Assembly (NCBI GenBank): GCA_028023455.1
Contig: JAQFVV010000518.1
Span: 1-64,000 of the forward strand
Origin: Epiperipatus broadwayi
Taxonomy: Eukaryota > Onychophora > Udeonychophora > Euonychophora > Peripatidae
Length of the DNA: 64,000 nucleotides
Reading direction: 5' to 3'
The notes beneath the pieces are model-generated. The model was not told where the DNA came from. It made no database searches and saw only the letters and a program-made list of their open reading frames with translations. Below are positions 13,501 through 24,488 of this stretch, one piece after another. Both the position numbers and the translations under genes were made by a program. The first letter of the stretch is position 1; every line of letters begins with the position of its first letter.

Positions 13501-13539
13501 TAGAGAAAGAATGAAATTAAATAGTAAATTATTGAAAAA

Positions 13540-15700
13540 TATTAATAAAAGTGGAAGAGATGGAAGTAAAACATTTTAGAAATAAAGGAATGTGGGGGGG
13601 GGTAGTATTACTGGATGATGAGGGAATAGAGTGTAGCTTTAGAGAGGAATTACAGACAATCTTATATAAGTATGTAATGGATATAGAAAAGATGTTAGGT
13701 GTTAAGGACAGAGTGATAACAAACACGAAACACATAATAATGGAAATATTAGGGTTACAGAAAATGAAATGAATGAGGTAGGGACAAAAATTAAAAAGTG
13801 AAAAGGCAAAAAGTTTAGATAGATGGTCAGCAGAGATGGTGATGAATTTAGGAAATAGGGCAAAATTAAAGCTATTATAATATTTTAATAAGATGGCACA
13901 GGAGAGAGAATTTCCAGATAGCTGGAATAATACAAGAGTAAGATTACTATTTAAAGGAAAGGGTGAGGATCATAGAAAGTTAAACAATTAAAGACCAATA
14001 GTGGTAACATCATTATTATATAAAGTTTTTGTATATATGGCAGCTGGAAGGGTTGCAAAATGGATGTAAAAAATAATATAGTGGGAGAAATTCAAGAAGG
14101 TTTTAAATTGGATATGCATATAGAAGATAGTTTATTTGTAGTCACACAACTTATAGATGTGAGTAGGAATACAGGTAGAAAGTTATATATGGTTTTTATA
14201 GATATAGAAAAGGCATATGATAAAGTAAATAGAAATAGATTATGCATAAGTTTAGTAAATTTGGGAATTAATGAAGTTTTAGTGGATCTTACTAAGAGAT
14301 TGTATGAAAATAATTACCATACATATCAGTTAGGAAATTTAGAATCAGTTAAAGTTAAAAATGAAATAGGACTAAATCAAGAATGCCTTATATCACCTAT
14401 TTTGTTATTGTTATACTTGAGAGAAATGGAGAGAGCAATAGACAAACTAAGAAGAGGGGTAGAGATACCTTTAATAGATTGTAAGGGGGTATATACATTA
14501 TCTGGTCTTTTATTTGTAGATGATATCTTCTTTTGCATAGAAAATAGGGAAGATATGACTGTTATGCTGAAGTCATGCACAAGGGTGGGTAAAGAGATGG
14601 GAATTAAATTTAGTGAAGAAAACTCAAAACTAATGATATTAAATATTGGGGAAAGGGAAGAGAAAGAGTTTTTATTGGGGATATGAAGTTAAATGTAGTG
14701 AATAGCTATAACTATTCAGGAATCATCTTAAATAATCAGAAAAATTGCCTGAATGAATGAAAGAAAAAAATTATATATGAAGTAAAGAAAGGAAAGGGAT
14801 CGATAAAGAAATTAACAGTGTTTTTACATAATAAATAGGATGCAGCTAGAATTGTGTTGAAGGGAATGTCAGTTGTAAAATTAAATTATAGTAATGATGT
14901 CTTATGTGTTAGTAAAGGGGTGCTAGATTACTTAGAAAAAGTACAATGAGAAATAGGAAGATATGCATTAGATGTAAAAATGTGGATGGCAAAGTAGGCA
15001 ATTGAAGAAGATATGGAATGATAAAGTTTTTCTATGACAGATGCAAAAACCAAAATTAAAATGTTTGATAGATTGCAATTTATAGATAATAAGAGAACAG
15101 CCAAAATAGTATTTAATTATTTTATGAGTAAAGGACAGGCAACAATGATGGGTGAGAAGGTAGTATGGTATGCAAAAGATGTGGATAAAAAATTTATGTC
15201 AGTATATTTATACAAAACTGGGATGATTATGTTAGAAAAATTGTTAAGTGTTATAGTGGCAAGAAATGGGCTAGAAGAAATTGCATTAATAAAAAATAGA
15301 GAGTTGAAGAGATGGAGACTGAGTATGGAAAGTAAAAGAGTTTAAATATATATAGAAGTAAATAAAATATTAGGCATCTGTTAATTGAATGTAAATGCTT
15401 GAAAGCAGAAAGGGTACAAATAATGAAGTTATGAAAGAATAAATATAAACAAAGTGATTATACAGAAAGTGGGTTATTGGTTTTTATGTTGGGTTTGGGA
15501 AAAGATAAGGGGGATTTAAATATAAAGGCCACAGAGTTGACAAAGTTTATGTTGTAGAAATGGGATGGGGCAGATTGTGGGGAAGCTTAGGGTTGGGAAT
15601 GGAAGGTAAAGTGGCTAACAGGTTTCTTTGGGCATAGTTGCTGAGAGATTCCTAACTCCATTTAAGGAGAAGTCACAGTACATCACATCTCGTTAACCAT
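13540..15700 (+). pseudogene. Non-LTR retrotransposon RT remnant (A-rich LINE family)
   Basis: RT blocks in order: an upstream linker (13551-13772); FPDSWNNTRVRLLFKGKGED and NNxRPIVVTSLLYKVF (about 13905-14035); IQEGFK (14090); VFIDIEKAYDKVNRNRL (block A, about 14192-14240); GLNQECLISPILLLLY (block B, Q-G-C changed to Q-E-C, about 14372); LFVDDIFFC (catalytic box, F-A-D-D changed to F-V-D-D, about 14510); and KFSEENSKLM (about 14607). Near 15377 HLLIECKCLKAERVQIM is the C-terminal Cys/His region. The longest open piece is 14060-14686. Stops and the altered block B show a dead copy. A fragment of the same family lies at 49015-49172 on the other strand. Confidence 0.8.
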
Positions 15701-15719
15701 GTAGGACATCTATATCTTA

Positions 15720-17880
15720 CACCAAACACTCATTGGTAACAATACTAATATTAATAATAAAGTAGTTTATTGCTTGGAGTTTATAAAGTAACAGACTGAT
15801 TAAATTAGATTATGTTACATCTAGATAAACCTTAATTCATTTTAAATACATCCTACCTCTTTATTTATTCATACAATCCATTTTTCTTTAAAAAACAAAA
15901 TTTTACCTAAAATAAAATTAGATTTCAAGAATGAGATAATATTTCATGCACCATTAATCCTGCTCTTACTATTTCATTATACTTCGATTCCAATCTAAAT
16001 AGGTATTACATACTATTACATTTACGCAAGAATATAAATAAAATATATTTAAGTAAAGTGGATATTTGTAATGAAACCAAAACAAAATTTGTATAATGTT
16101 ATTTTCTTTTTGGTATGGCAAAAATATCGATACTCATTAAAAAAATAAACAAATTAAATAAAATAGCATGGGGGATGACTTATTTCTCTCAAGCAGACTT
16201 AAAGTACAGGTCATAATGTATTTAAACTAAGCTATTTTGAGGTGAAAATTAATATATAATAATAATCCTTTGTTTTAAGCTAAACATTTTTATGCAAATA
16301 CAGATATTTACAATATCAAAACAGGTTTTTATTTTGAAACAGATTTAAATTACATAAATGATGTTACAACATCCCTATTATTCTAAGAAAATCTACTAAT
16401 AATATTTATTTTGCATTGAAACTAATACAAAATTTGCTATACATTTTTGATATCATTGTATGATCTTCATAACCCACACTTTGCGTCGAAGTCATTAAAA
16501 TATATTTAAGTCACGACCTCATAAGACATTTTAAAAGCAATATTAAATGTACAAATTTTTCAAAGCCGTTATTGCTAATTAAAAAATATTGGGGGCTAAT
16601 AAAATGAATGTTCTATGCAACACAGAAATAGTTTAATGTATACTTTTTTTTTTTAAATAAAACTTCAAGTGAAGATTGCCAAACCATATAGTGAGCATAT
16701 TTTGTAAGACTTAGTTACCAATTTTAAGTTACCCCATTTAAATTATTCGTTTACTTATTAAATTCCCCAGCTTTAGATATCACTATGTTGTCTTATCTAA
16801 CATAAGAAATTTATTCTTTATACAATATTTGAAATATTATATTTATTATATCAATGATATGCACTTTAATTAAATGAAAAATGAAATACATCATATAATT
16901 TCATAAATTATAGTATTCGGAAGCATTACTCTTAAATTAAATATACTTTCGTTTAAGCTTTTTTTTATAAATAAATTTATCTTAAATTATTAACGTTAAA
17001 TGCAATACCCTTTAAATAACAGTTAAACATTAATTAAATCAAGGCTAATTAAACTAAACATTTAATATATATATATATATAATTATATATGAGATTTTGA
17101 GCTTAAATAGAGTTTGTGGGAAAATAAAATTATTTTGTATTTTAATTATTCTTAAAAAGCATCTTTGGAAATAACAAACTGTATTAAAACCATAAAATTA
17201 ATTTGGGAAATATAAAACAAAATGACACGTCTACGTGTGAAATTCCATATAGTTAACAAATATTATATGTAAATTGTAAGTAAATTAAATTTTTTTTATT
17301 TATATAGCTGATTACAAAATAGGAAATCTTGGATTCTTAAAATTTCCAGCTTACAGAAAGCAGATTACAATTGAAAAGTAACTATTAATTAAATCATTAT
17401 TATAAAATTATAATTTTTTTAGGTATGTAAGACCAATTTAATTGGACTATAACACTTATTGCTGAGAATTATAGAAGGAGACAAAAGATATGTCCGGAAA
17501 AACACATAGTATTCTCATTGTCAAAGAAGATTCAAGATTGAACCATGCTGGACAAAAGATTCCAGATACGCTGAGAACCATCAATTAAAACAGTTTTGGT
17601 TTTAATATTTTTTATTTCTTGTCTGTGAGGTTGACCACTATCATTATGGCTGCAATATTTGTGATATTTGTATGCAGCAGATATATTGGCATATTTGGAC
17701 AACCTCTAGACTGAATTGCAAAAATATTCAGAAAAGTAGAATAAATTATTGTATTTCATTTAAGTTCAGAGTATAAAATGTCATTAGTGTCAGAAGTTAT
17801 GATAAATGAATTTAATGTGAATAATCCACATAATATTTAATACATATTTATAAAAGTCTTATAAATGGAATTACAAATGA
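15720..17880. other. AT-rich stretch without recognisable gene
   Basis: Very A+T-rich, stops in every frame, short TA run at 17064-17083. Nothing supportable seen. Confidence 0.6.
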
Positions 17881-17899
17881 TTACATCAAAATAGCTGCT

Positions 17900-19300
17900 T
17901 TTTATACCATCCTGGGCATACTACAAATTGTTTCTGTGATCACAAGATAGAAATTATCCTATGTGGTGATAATCAAGAAGTTAAATAATTATGTTAGATT
18001 ACAATCATCATAACATATAACACATTTTTATTTTTGAAACAGTTGAAAAGCTAGAGATGAAAGAGATTGATATTATGATCAGACCCTGATAGAATTGACA
18101 AAAAGTTGTTCTTATAGACATTTACTTGAAAATGTTTTCTTAGAGCAGTTAGTCTGAGATAGGCCCAATGATATACTTAGACTATTGCTGCTGTCTTCTA
18201 GAGACATTGATTACAAAGAAATAAATAGTCTATAAATTAATTTTGGATCAATCTAAGAATTTTGAAAATTTCAGTAATCATGATGCAAATAATATAACCA
18301 TAAATAAGAATAAAAGTAAAAAGTAGTCAGTAGATAATAAAGTAAAAGGAATTTTATGTCACTGTTGCAAAAAGAGAGGCATATGACATATCATCATAAA
18401 TAGAATAAAGACCATTGTAAGACCTGTGGAAATGTGAGCCAATTAGAAAGGGTACATTGAATGTAAATCCTAAAAGAGTGAGAAACCTTACCACTGCCCT
18501 TCAAAAAACAGTTAATACAAAATCTGAAATTAAAAATAACCAACTAAAGAATTACAAGTAATTTATGGCATTTAGAAAGTGAAAATTATTAATAATAGAT
18601 GCAAGAAAACCCCATCTTTAATAAATATAAACTTAAAAGCAAAAGATGCCAGTGATGACAAGCTAAAAAAGAAAAGGTTAAAATACCAGTATAATTTTAA
18701 GATAAGGCTAAAAAATTACCATTGGGTACAATTTAAGATAGATAAATCATGCAATAGGTAGGGATTTGTTTGTTTCATTGGTAATTAAAATACAGATGGC
18801 AAACTAGATTAAGATAAATCAGAAAAAAAGAGTTAGATTTATAAAATTATTTGCAAATGATGAGACCAGATAAAAACTTCTCAGAAGATTTAGTTTTGCA
18901 AGAGGGCCCAACTCAATAATTTATATACTATGAAAAGACCCTTTTGCATTGCAAGTGAAAGTAGAAGGAAAGTAGTTATAAGAAGAATATTGATATTCAT
19001 ACAGGATGAAGAATGGATTATGTTGATAATAATAATAGCTAAGCCAAATGGATAAGTTCATTTCTGCAATAATAAATGGCAAATAAAAGCATTCCAAAAA
19101 TATTTTGCATCTAATAATAGAGCAATATTGGCTAACACAAAATATGCAGCATATTATACAAAGTTGACTTAAAAAATCGCATTCCACCAAATTTAATTAA
19201 ACAACAACTATAATAAATTAATAGGTAAACAAGATAATAAATGAAAAAAATGGTGTTATAAAATTATCAATAATTAAAATATATTTATTGGTTATATTTT
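17900..19300 (+). pseudogene. Ty3/gypsy-type gag-pol remnant
   Basis: Near 18120-18200 the translation FLEQLV, DRPNDILRLLLLSSRDIDY resembles the end of a gypsy capsid region. Paired knuckles follow: LCHCCKKRG (about 18355) and HCKTCGNVSQLERVH (about 18413). Near 19012-19180 the start of an RT domain is legible in one frame: AKPNG, HFC, then RAILANTKYAAYYTKLT and KIAFHQI, matching the region leading to the first catalytic Asp block (T-K-L-D-L-x-x-A-F-H-Q-I), with the Asp codon changed. The element stops there, with no YxDD box or integrase found. Many stops; dead and 3'-truncated or overwritten. Confidence 0.65.
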
Positions 19301-21660
19301 AAAAATAATGATGCAGCAATAGGAAATATAATATATGCCATCATTTAAATAATTTTTAAAAAATATATTAAACAAACAATAAGACTCTACTCTATTACCA
19401 AATACGGTAAATTTGAGAAATCAATTATGACCACATTGTTATTTATTTAAATGTCCATTCTTACATTGTTATCTAGGTTTTGCCTTTATCTAATGAGGCT
19501 TAGAACTCTAAGCTGGAGATCTAGTAATTATTTTTAACTCTATTCTTGAAGTCTGACATTCAAAACATTTTTAGGCTTTAAATCTGATACAATTTACTTG
19601 AACAGTTATATCAGTTTGACTTCAAGTCAACATATATATATATATATATTATAGAACGTTACATTTTTTATTAACTGTTTAACATTTTTATTTCTGGTTA
19701 AAATAACAATAATGATACCAAATCACTCGATTCCCTATCTTATGCAGTATATTAAAGCAAGAGCAGTTCTCTATTTTAGTATCATCTGTGAAATGCTTAA
19801 GAAAGAAATGATGGTGTATTTAATTATCATCTCCAGATTACTTTTTGATTTTCTTACCATAGATGGCACTAAAATAGAATGTTGCTCTTGTTCATCAGAT
19901 AATGTCGAAATAAAGGAAATGTGTGATTTTTTTTATTGATAACATTTCTAAAATCAGATAAAAGATGACTATAGTTAGTAAAAGATAGTTAGTAAAAGAT
20001 GACTACATACAAAATATAAAATGACCTGGACTTGGATTTACATAAATATTTAAAATTTACTGTAAGACCTTTAGATTGAATAATAAGATGAAGTTAAATA
20101 TAATTGCCATTATTATCAAAAATTATGTAGTCATATATATTTGTATTTAATTAATTTTATAAAATAAAATGAAGTAAGTTTACTCTGAGATTTATATTTT
20201 ATGTAGCTATGTTGAATTTAATTATTTAAATATTATGCCTATTAATCAAGCACTATTAAATTTTGATTATTTAAATACGGCTGCTATAAATTTTTGTGTT
20301 TTTAGTGAGATACATTATTGAAATATTGATAAGTATGTGACTCTTTACAGTTTAATATAAAAAATTAAAGAGAAGCAGATATAATTGGAATAATCTAAAT
20401 AAAAGTAAGAACCTTACAAAAAAGGCTTGATGTATATACAATTAGATTAAGTGAAATACTTAATTATCATAGACCTTTGATGCCAAAAATCATACCCATA
20501 CATGCATCATCCATTCGATCTATCATTCACTATTCTATATATACTTGTACACATTTATATCTTTCTCTTCCATTTGTGCTTAAAAAGATGAGGATAATTG
20601 TGTAATTATTACTTATTCATTAAATGCACACACCATCGCAATAAAAATCATCCATGAATTTACATCATTCATAGAAGATGAGGAATCTATCATTGTAGTA
20701 AAATTATTTATAATTTCTTTTTATTTAAAATTGAATTATCACATTAAATAAATGTTTGGATGCACTATTTACTTTTTAAAATAAAGAAAAAATGTTTATA
20801 TAAATAACATTAAAACTATTTTGATTTTTAAATTTAGTGATGATTAAAAATCTTGAAATAAATGAGGTAGGGAATTCCCTTAAATCTGAATATCTGAGCC
20901 ATGTATTAAATATCACAATTTACAATTCAAAAGTGTGCTATTATATATGGTATTTTACACATTAATTATGTAGTAAGCTAATAGAGATTCTTAAAATTTA
21001 TTATTATTATTATTAATATAAAATTATTTATTTATGTTGCATTAAATATTAAAAATTATTAACTTATATAAAACAATACATAACAAACACAATATGTAAT
21101 ACTTAGAGCTATTTTTAGATGTAAATTCAGATTTTATGTGGCTTCCAATTATTTTTTAGACTAATTAAAAATTTTAAAAACATTTAGTCAGCAATAAATC
21201 TCAGTTGTTTTATTTGGTACTTATATATTATTCTGTAAACCAAGCTAGCATCTATTCCTCTTAATGTTGTAGTTTCATGGATCTACAATAAAGATTTAAA
21301 ACAAGTGGCTGACAAGAAGCAGATATTTACTATTTATATTTTTTTATTATTGTTATTTTAAAAAATAAAAAATTCGGCAAAAATTAATTATAATATTTCT
21401 AATTTATTATTTTTTTTATTAAGTCAACTTATTAATATATATATAAGAAATCTAAAGTGTCATATTACACCTATTAATGTAGATTTCAACTTATTAATAT
21501 AAAAATTAAAAAAATTGCAGGCTATTAAAGATTTCAGGCCACTGACATGAATAATGCTCACTTACACTTCTATAAATAATGCATAGAAAGTAATTATATA
21601 TATATATTATATTAATAAGTTAAAATATGCATTAATGGTCACAATATATTACATTATGCT
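19301..21660. other. AT-rich stretch without recognisable gene
   Basis: Stops in all frames. The 75-codon open frame at 19712-19939 has no recognisable motif and AT-typical composition. Small TA runs near 19629 and 21594. Confidence 0.6.
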
Positions 21661-21667
21661 TTTTATA

Positions 21668-21798
21668 TATTTTTTTGTGTTTTTTTTCATGTGTGATAGC
21701 ATCGGCTGGGAAGCGAACCCGCTCCACCGGGACAACTACTTGTAAGGCGGCGGTGCTGACCTCTTGACCACCAACGCTTGACTATTTTTTGTGTTTTT
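21668..21798 (-). mobile_element. tRNA-derived minimal SINE, copy 2 (long head), with TSD
   Basis: The tRNA-like head is at 21778-21698 (81 nt, minus strand), with 7-bp acceptor pairing (AGCGTTG with CGATGCT), anticodon loop CTTACAA (TAC, Val) and box B GGGTTCGCTTCCC. It is followed by tag CTATCACACATG and an A tail. An 8-10 nt insertion between the anticodon and T arms gives a variable-arm-like bulge. The flanks TATTTTTTTGTGTTTTT (21668-21684) and TATTTTTTGTGTTTTT (21783-21798) are a 16-17 bp target duplication, showing LINE-type retroposition. Confidence 0.85.
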
Positions 21799-21799
21799 A

Positions 21800-23260
21800 T
21801 ACTAATAAGGTGACTTAATACAACAAATATTAATAAACAATGCGGAAATACTATAATTAATTTTTGCAAAGAAATTTTTTTTAAATAATTTTTAAAAATG
21901 TAAATTTTAAATTTGATCACTTCTTGTTTTAAATAATTATTGTAGGCCCCTGAAACTGTATAATTTAAAAAATGATTGCCAAACTTGATATACAGGATAA
22001 TAGACATGTACCATTTTATATATTTAATGTAACATAATTATAATTCTAAACATTGTGTAGATATTTTATTCTCATACATAGATACAAACATCTGTCTATT
22101 TTTTTACTTACCTCCCATTCCACCTCTCTCTTCCTTCCTCACTATCTCACACCATTTCTTGATATTTACTTAATTATTTTCCTACTTAACCTACCTATTT
22201 TTCTATATTCTTATCTACCTATTTTTATATTTACCTATCTACTTATTTACCTACCTAACAATCTATCTATCTATCTATTTACCTCTCTATTTATCTACTA
22301 AATAAAGCATTGCCATTTTTTAATATTTTACATTTTTAACTATTCTTTATTAGCTTTAACAATTTCAGCTTTAATTCTATAATTAAGAATTTATTATGTT
22401 TCTTCCCCTCAAATTTATATTCTCTCACTTTCTTCAGGTGTACCATTTTATTTATATTCTAATTTGTAATTCAATACTTTTTGCTGTTTTACTTTTTTAT
22501 GGCTTATTATTATTTTTTAAATACTTGAAAATTGGAATGAAAATATTATTTTTTAAATGATTATCTCATTCCTAACTTGCAACCTGAGTCTGTTTTAACT
22601 GTAGGACATTAACATACAGTTTTAAATTATTTCTAAACCTCCACTGCATTAATACATGACAAAATCTTTTATTCTCAACTGAATTTTTTTATATAACTCA
22701 TCATCTTAGAGTTTTTCAATGATCATGCTGTTATTTAGTAGCAAACAATAATCAATTAATGCTGATCATGATTAAGAATTATTTGGCCATATTCTTTAAT
22801 TATTCAATCTGTCTTCAGATAGAGTCTAATATAAAAACACCACTTACAAAACTATAACAATACCATTACTATACCTTTATGACTCCACAGTGTTTCAGTC
22901 ATTCCTTAATATAAAAATTATTTTTATATTTTTATACAACAATCTCCAAGCCATCCTTTCTTGCCATTCTCTTTTTCTTGTTTACAATATTAAATGAGAT
23001 TCAGTTCTAATATACAAGATTTTTCTCTCTTCACATGGACAGTAGTTGACTTTCATATCTAAATAAATATTAAATTTTTTAGAACTTTTTAAGACCACAA
23101 TAGAAATAATCTATACTTTTATAGAAGTGATGCCGTAAAAATATTTGTACTTGTACCTAAATCAATACCTATATCATTATTACTGTTTCCACTTTCAGAA
23201 TAACAATGTATTAAAACAGGCAAAAACTCACTGTATGTATTGCCACACTGCAAGCTATAG
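21800..23260. other. AT-rich stretch with degenerate CTAT/CTAC repeats
   Basis: 22160-22305 is a degenerate pyrimidine-rich CTAT/CTAC/CTATTT repeat that produces open frames of low complexity. No gene recognised. Confidence 0.65.
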
Positions 23261-23264
23261 TAAT

Positions 23265-23505
23265 CTAGGTGCAATGCTCTCAGATACAAGGCTTTTCACT
23301 GATGAAGGCCACAAGCCAGAAACTAGTCTGGGGATATTGAATGAGTAGGCACTAGATGGGGATTTTATGCACGAGACTTCTGGCATCCATTGATTACTCT
23401 GGTTGGCACTGAGTGGCACTACTGTATGGAGAGATTTGCCTGTTATAATAACCCTTATAAGCAACATAAGAAATGGTGATCATATGATGTTTGTTGGCTT
23501 AATAA
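23265..23505 (+). mobile_element. Hammerhead-bearing repeat, copy A (Penelope-like or retrozyme-like)
   Basis: Shares about 180 bp with 42528-42715 on the opposite strand, from AGGTGCAATGCTCT through the ribozyme-like core, GATATTGAATGAGTAGGCA, TGGCACTACTGTATGGAGAG and TTTGCCT. It also shares the end block GGTGATCATATGATG (about 23476), which in copy B lies at the far end of the element. The internal region present in copy B is missing here, so this is a deleted or differently truncated copy. Confidence 0.75.
23293..23334 (+). ncRNA. Hammerhead-ribozyme-like motif (type I layout), copy A
   Basis: Stem I 5' strand TTTTCA (23293-23298) can pair with TGGGGA (23329-23334), mostly with G-T wobbles. 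The conserved core CTGATGA is at 23299-23305. The stem II hairpin GGC-CACAA-GCC (23307-23317) is flanked by unpaired A on each side. GAAAC is at 23319-23323. The segment ACTAGT (23322-23327) is self-complementary, giving a minimal stem III that could only be stable in a dimer, followed by C (23328) at the expected cleavage position. The known weakness is the A-A position at the base of stem II, where active hammerheads usually have a G-C pair. Activity is therefore uncertain. Confidence 0.6.
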
Positions 23506-23534
23506 CATAATGTTGTAACTTTTGCTTCTTGATT

Positions 23535-23744
23535 GTCTATTAATCTTCTTAATGCCAGCCAACATTAAATCTCCAGATAAAATAATTCTGCTTTTTGGTA
23601 TTTAAATAAAGATTTAAAAAATATTTTCAGTTTTTAAAATATTTCCATCAGTATTCCTGGTATATTTCAAATGTATTTTTGTCTATTGAACTTTCTGTAC
23701 AGTCTTTATAAAAGTTGATACAAACAAAATGTGCACAGACATAC

Positions 23745-23783
<39 letters not shown>

Positions 23784-24380
23784 CATCATAATTATATGTT
23801 TAAACAATTATCTATTAACTGCACTAAGGAAATCTTCCATGTTTAATTTCGTTTTTTAGATTGTTGGTTTTTTCTCTTCATATTCTAACAAACTGTCTTA
23901 TGTCATCCACTCATGTCTTACATGATCTCTTATTAGCTCTTGACACATGTTTAACTCTAATTAAACTTCATTTAACATTTGTATATTGTAGTCTTAATTT
24001 TGTTTGTTACAACTATTTACTTTTTGTACTATGCTAAAACATTTTAAGTAATTTCCAAATCTTCGTCTACTACCTGATTAATGACCACTTCCGCAAACAT
24101 TGTCTTCATTTCTACAATTTTTTTGTAAATATCACTATTAGACCTACAAAAAAAAAAAAAAACTTAAAATTTTGCTTATATAGTCTTATTTTCTTTTAAT
24201 TTTCTGTTACTTAAATAAAAATGCATCTTTTATTAAAGTCACCAACAATAGATGAGGTTTTTAAATCTTTAACCAACTTAAATGTCAATATAATTTTGAA
24301 CGTCAGCTGATAAGACATTTATAAAGAATAAACATCCTGCAAATCATTTATATAAAAAAAATTTCCTATTGTCCGGATGT
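23535..24380. other. AT-rich region upstream of the cysteine-rich gene
   Basis: Contains a (TA)n run at 23749-23780 and an A run at 24149-24163. No other feature seen. Confidence 0.6.
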
Positions 24381-24389
24381 TTTAAGGCT

Positions 24390-24396
24390 TATAAAT
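24390..24396 (+). promoter_or_regulatory. Possible TATA box
   Basis: TATAAAT lies 47 bp before the ATG of the signal-peptide exon. A start site about 30 bp downstream would give a 5' leader of about 20-25 nt. In DNA this AT-rich, TATA-like heptamers are common, so this is only positional support. Confidence 0.35.
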
Positions 24397-24442
24397 GACC
24401 ATATCTTAAACATATCCAGCTTTTTCAAGTGTACTTCCAACA

Positions 24443-24488
24443 ATGAAAACTATTTTATTGCTGAGTCTGTTTGCAGTTTCATGTCACG
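24443..24488 (+). CDS. Exon 1: signal peptide of a secreted cysteine-rich protein
   Basis: The ATG at 24443 opens a 15-codon frame, MKTILLLSLFAVSCH, a textbook short signal peptide with a Lys at position 2, a Leu-rich core and small residues near the end. It is followed at once by a strong 5' splice site (CACG|GTATGT), leaving the intron in phase 1. The codon split by the intron becomes Ala with the next exon, so cleavage around C-H-A or C-H-A-A is plausible. The next in-phase exon is 11.2 kb away (35741). The exon is far too short to be found as an ORF and is called from the combination of ATG, hydrophobic core, donor site and matching phase. The family is not recognised. Confidence 0.65.

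Noticed and set aside
22053-22301. 82-codon hydrophobic frame as a membrane protein
   Set aside because: It is a low-complexity CTAT/CTAC repeat translation.
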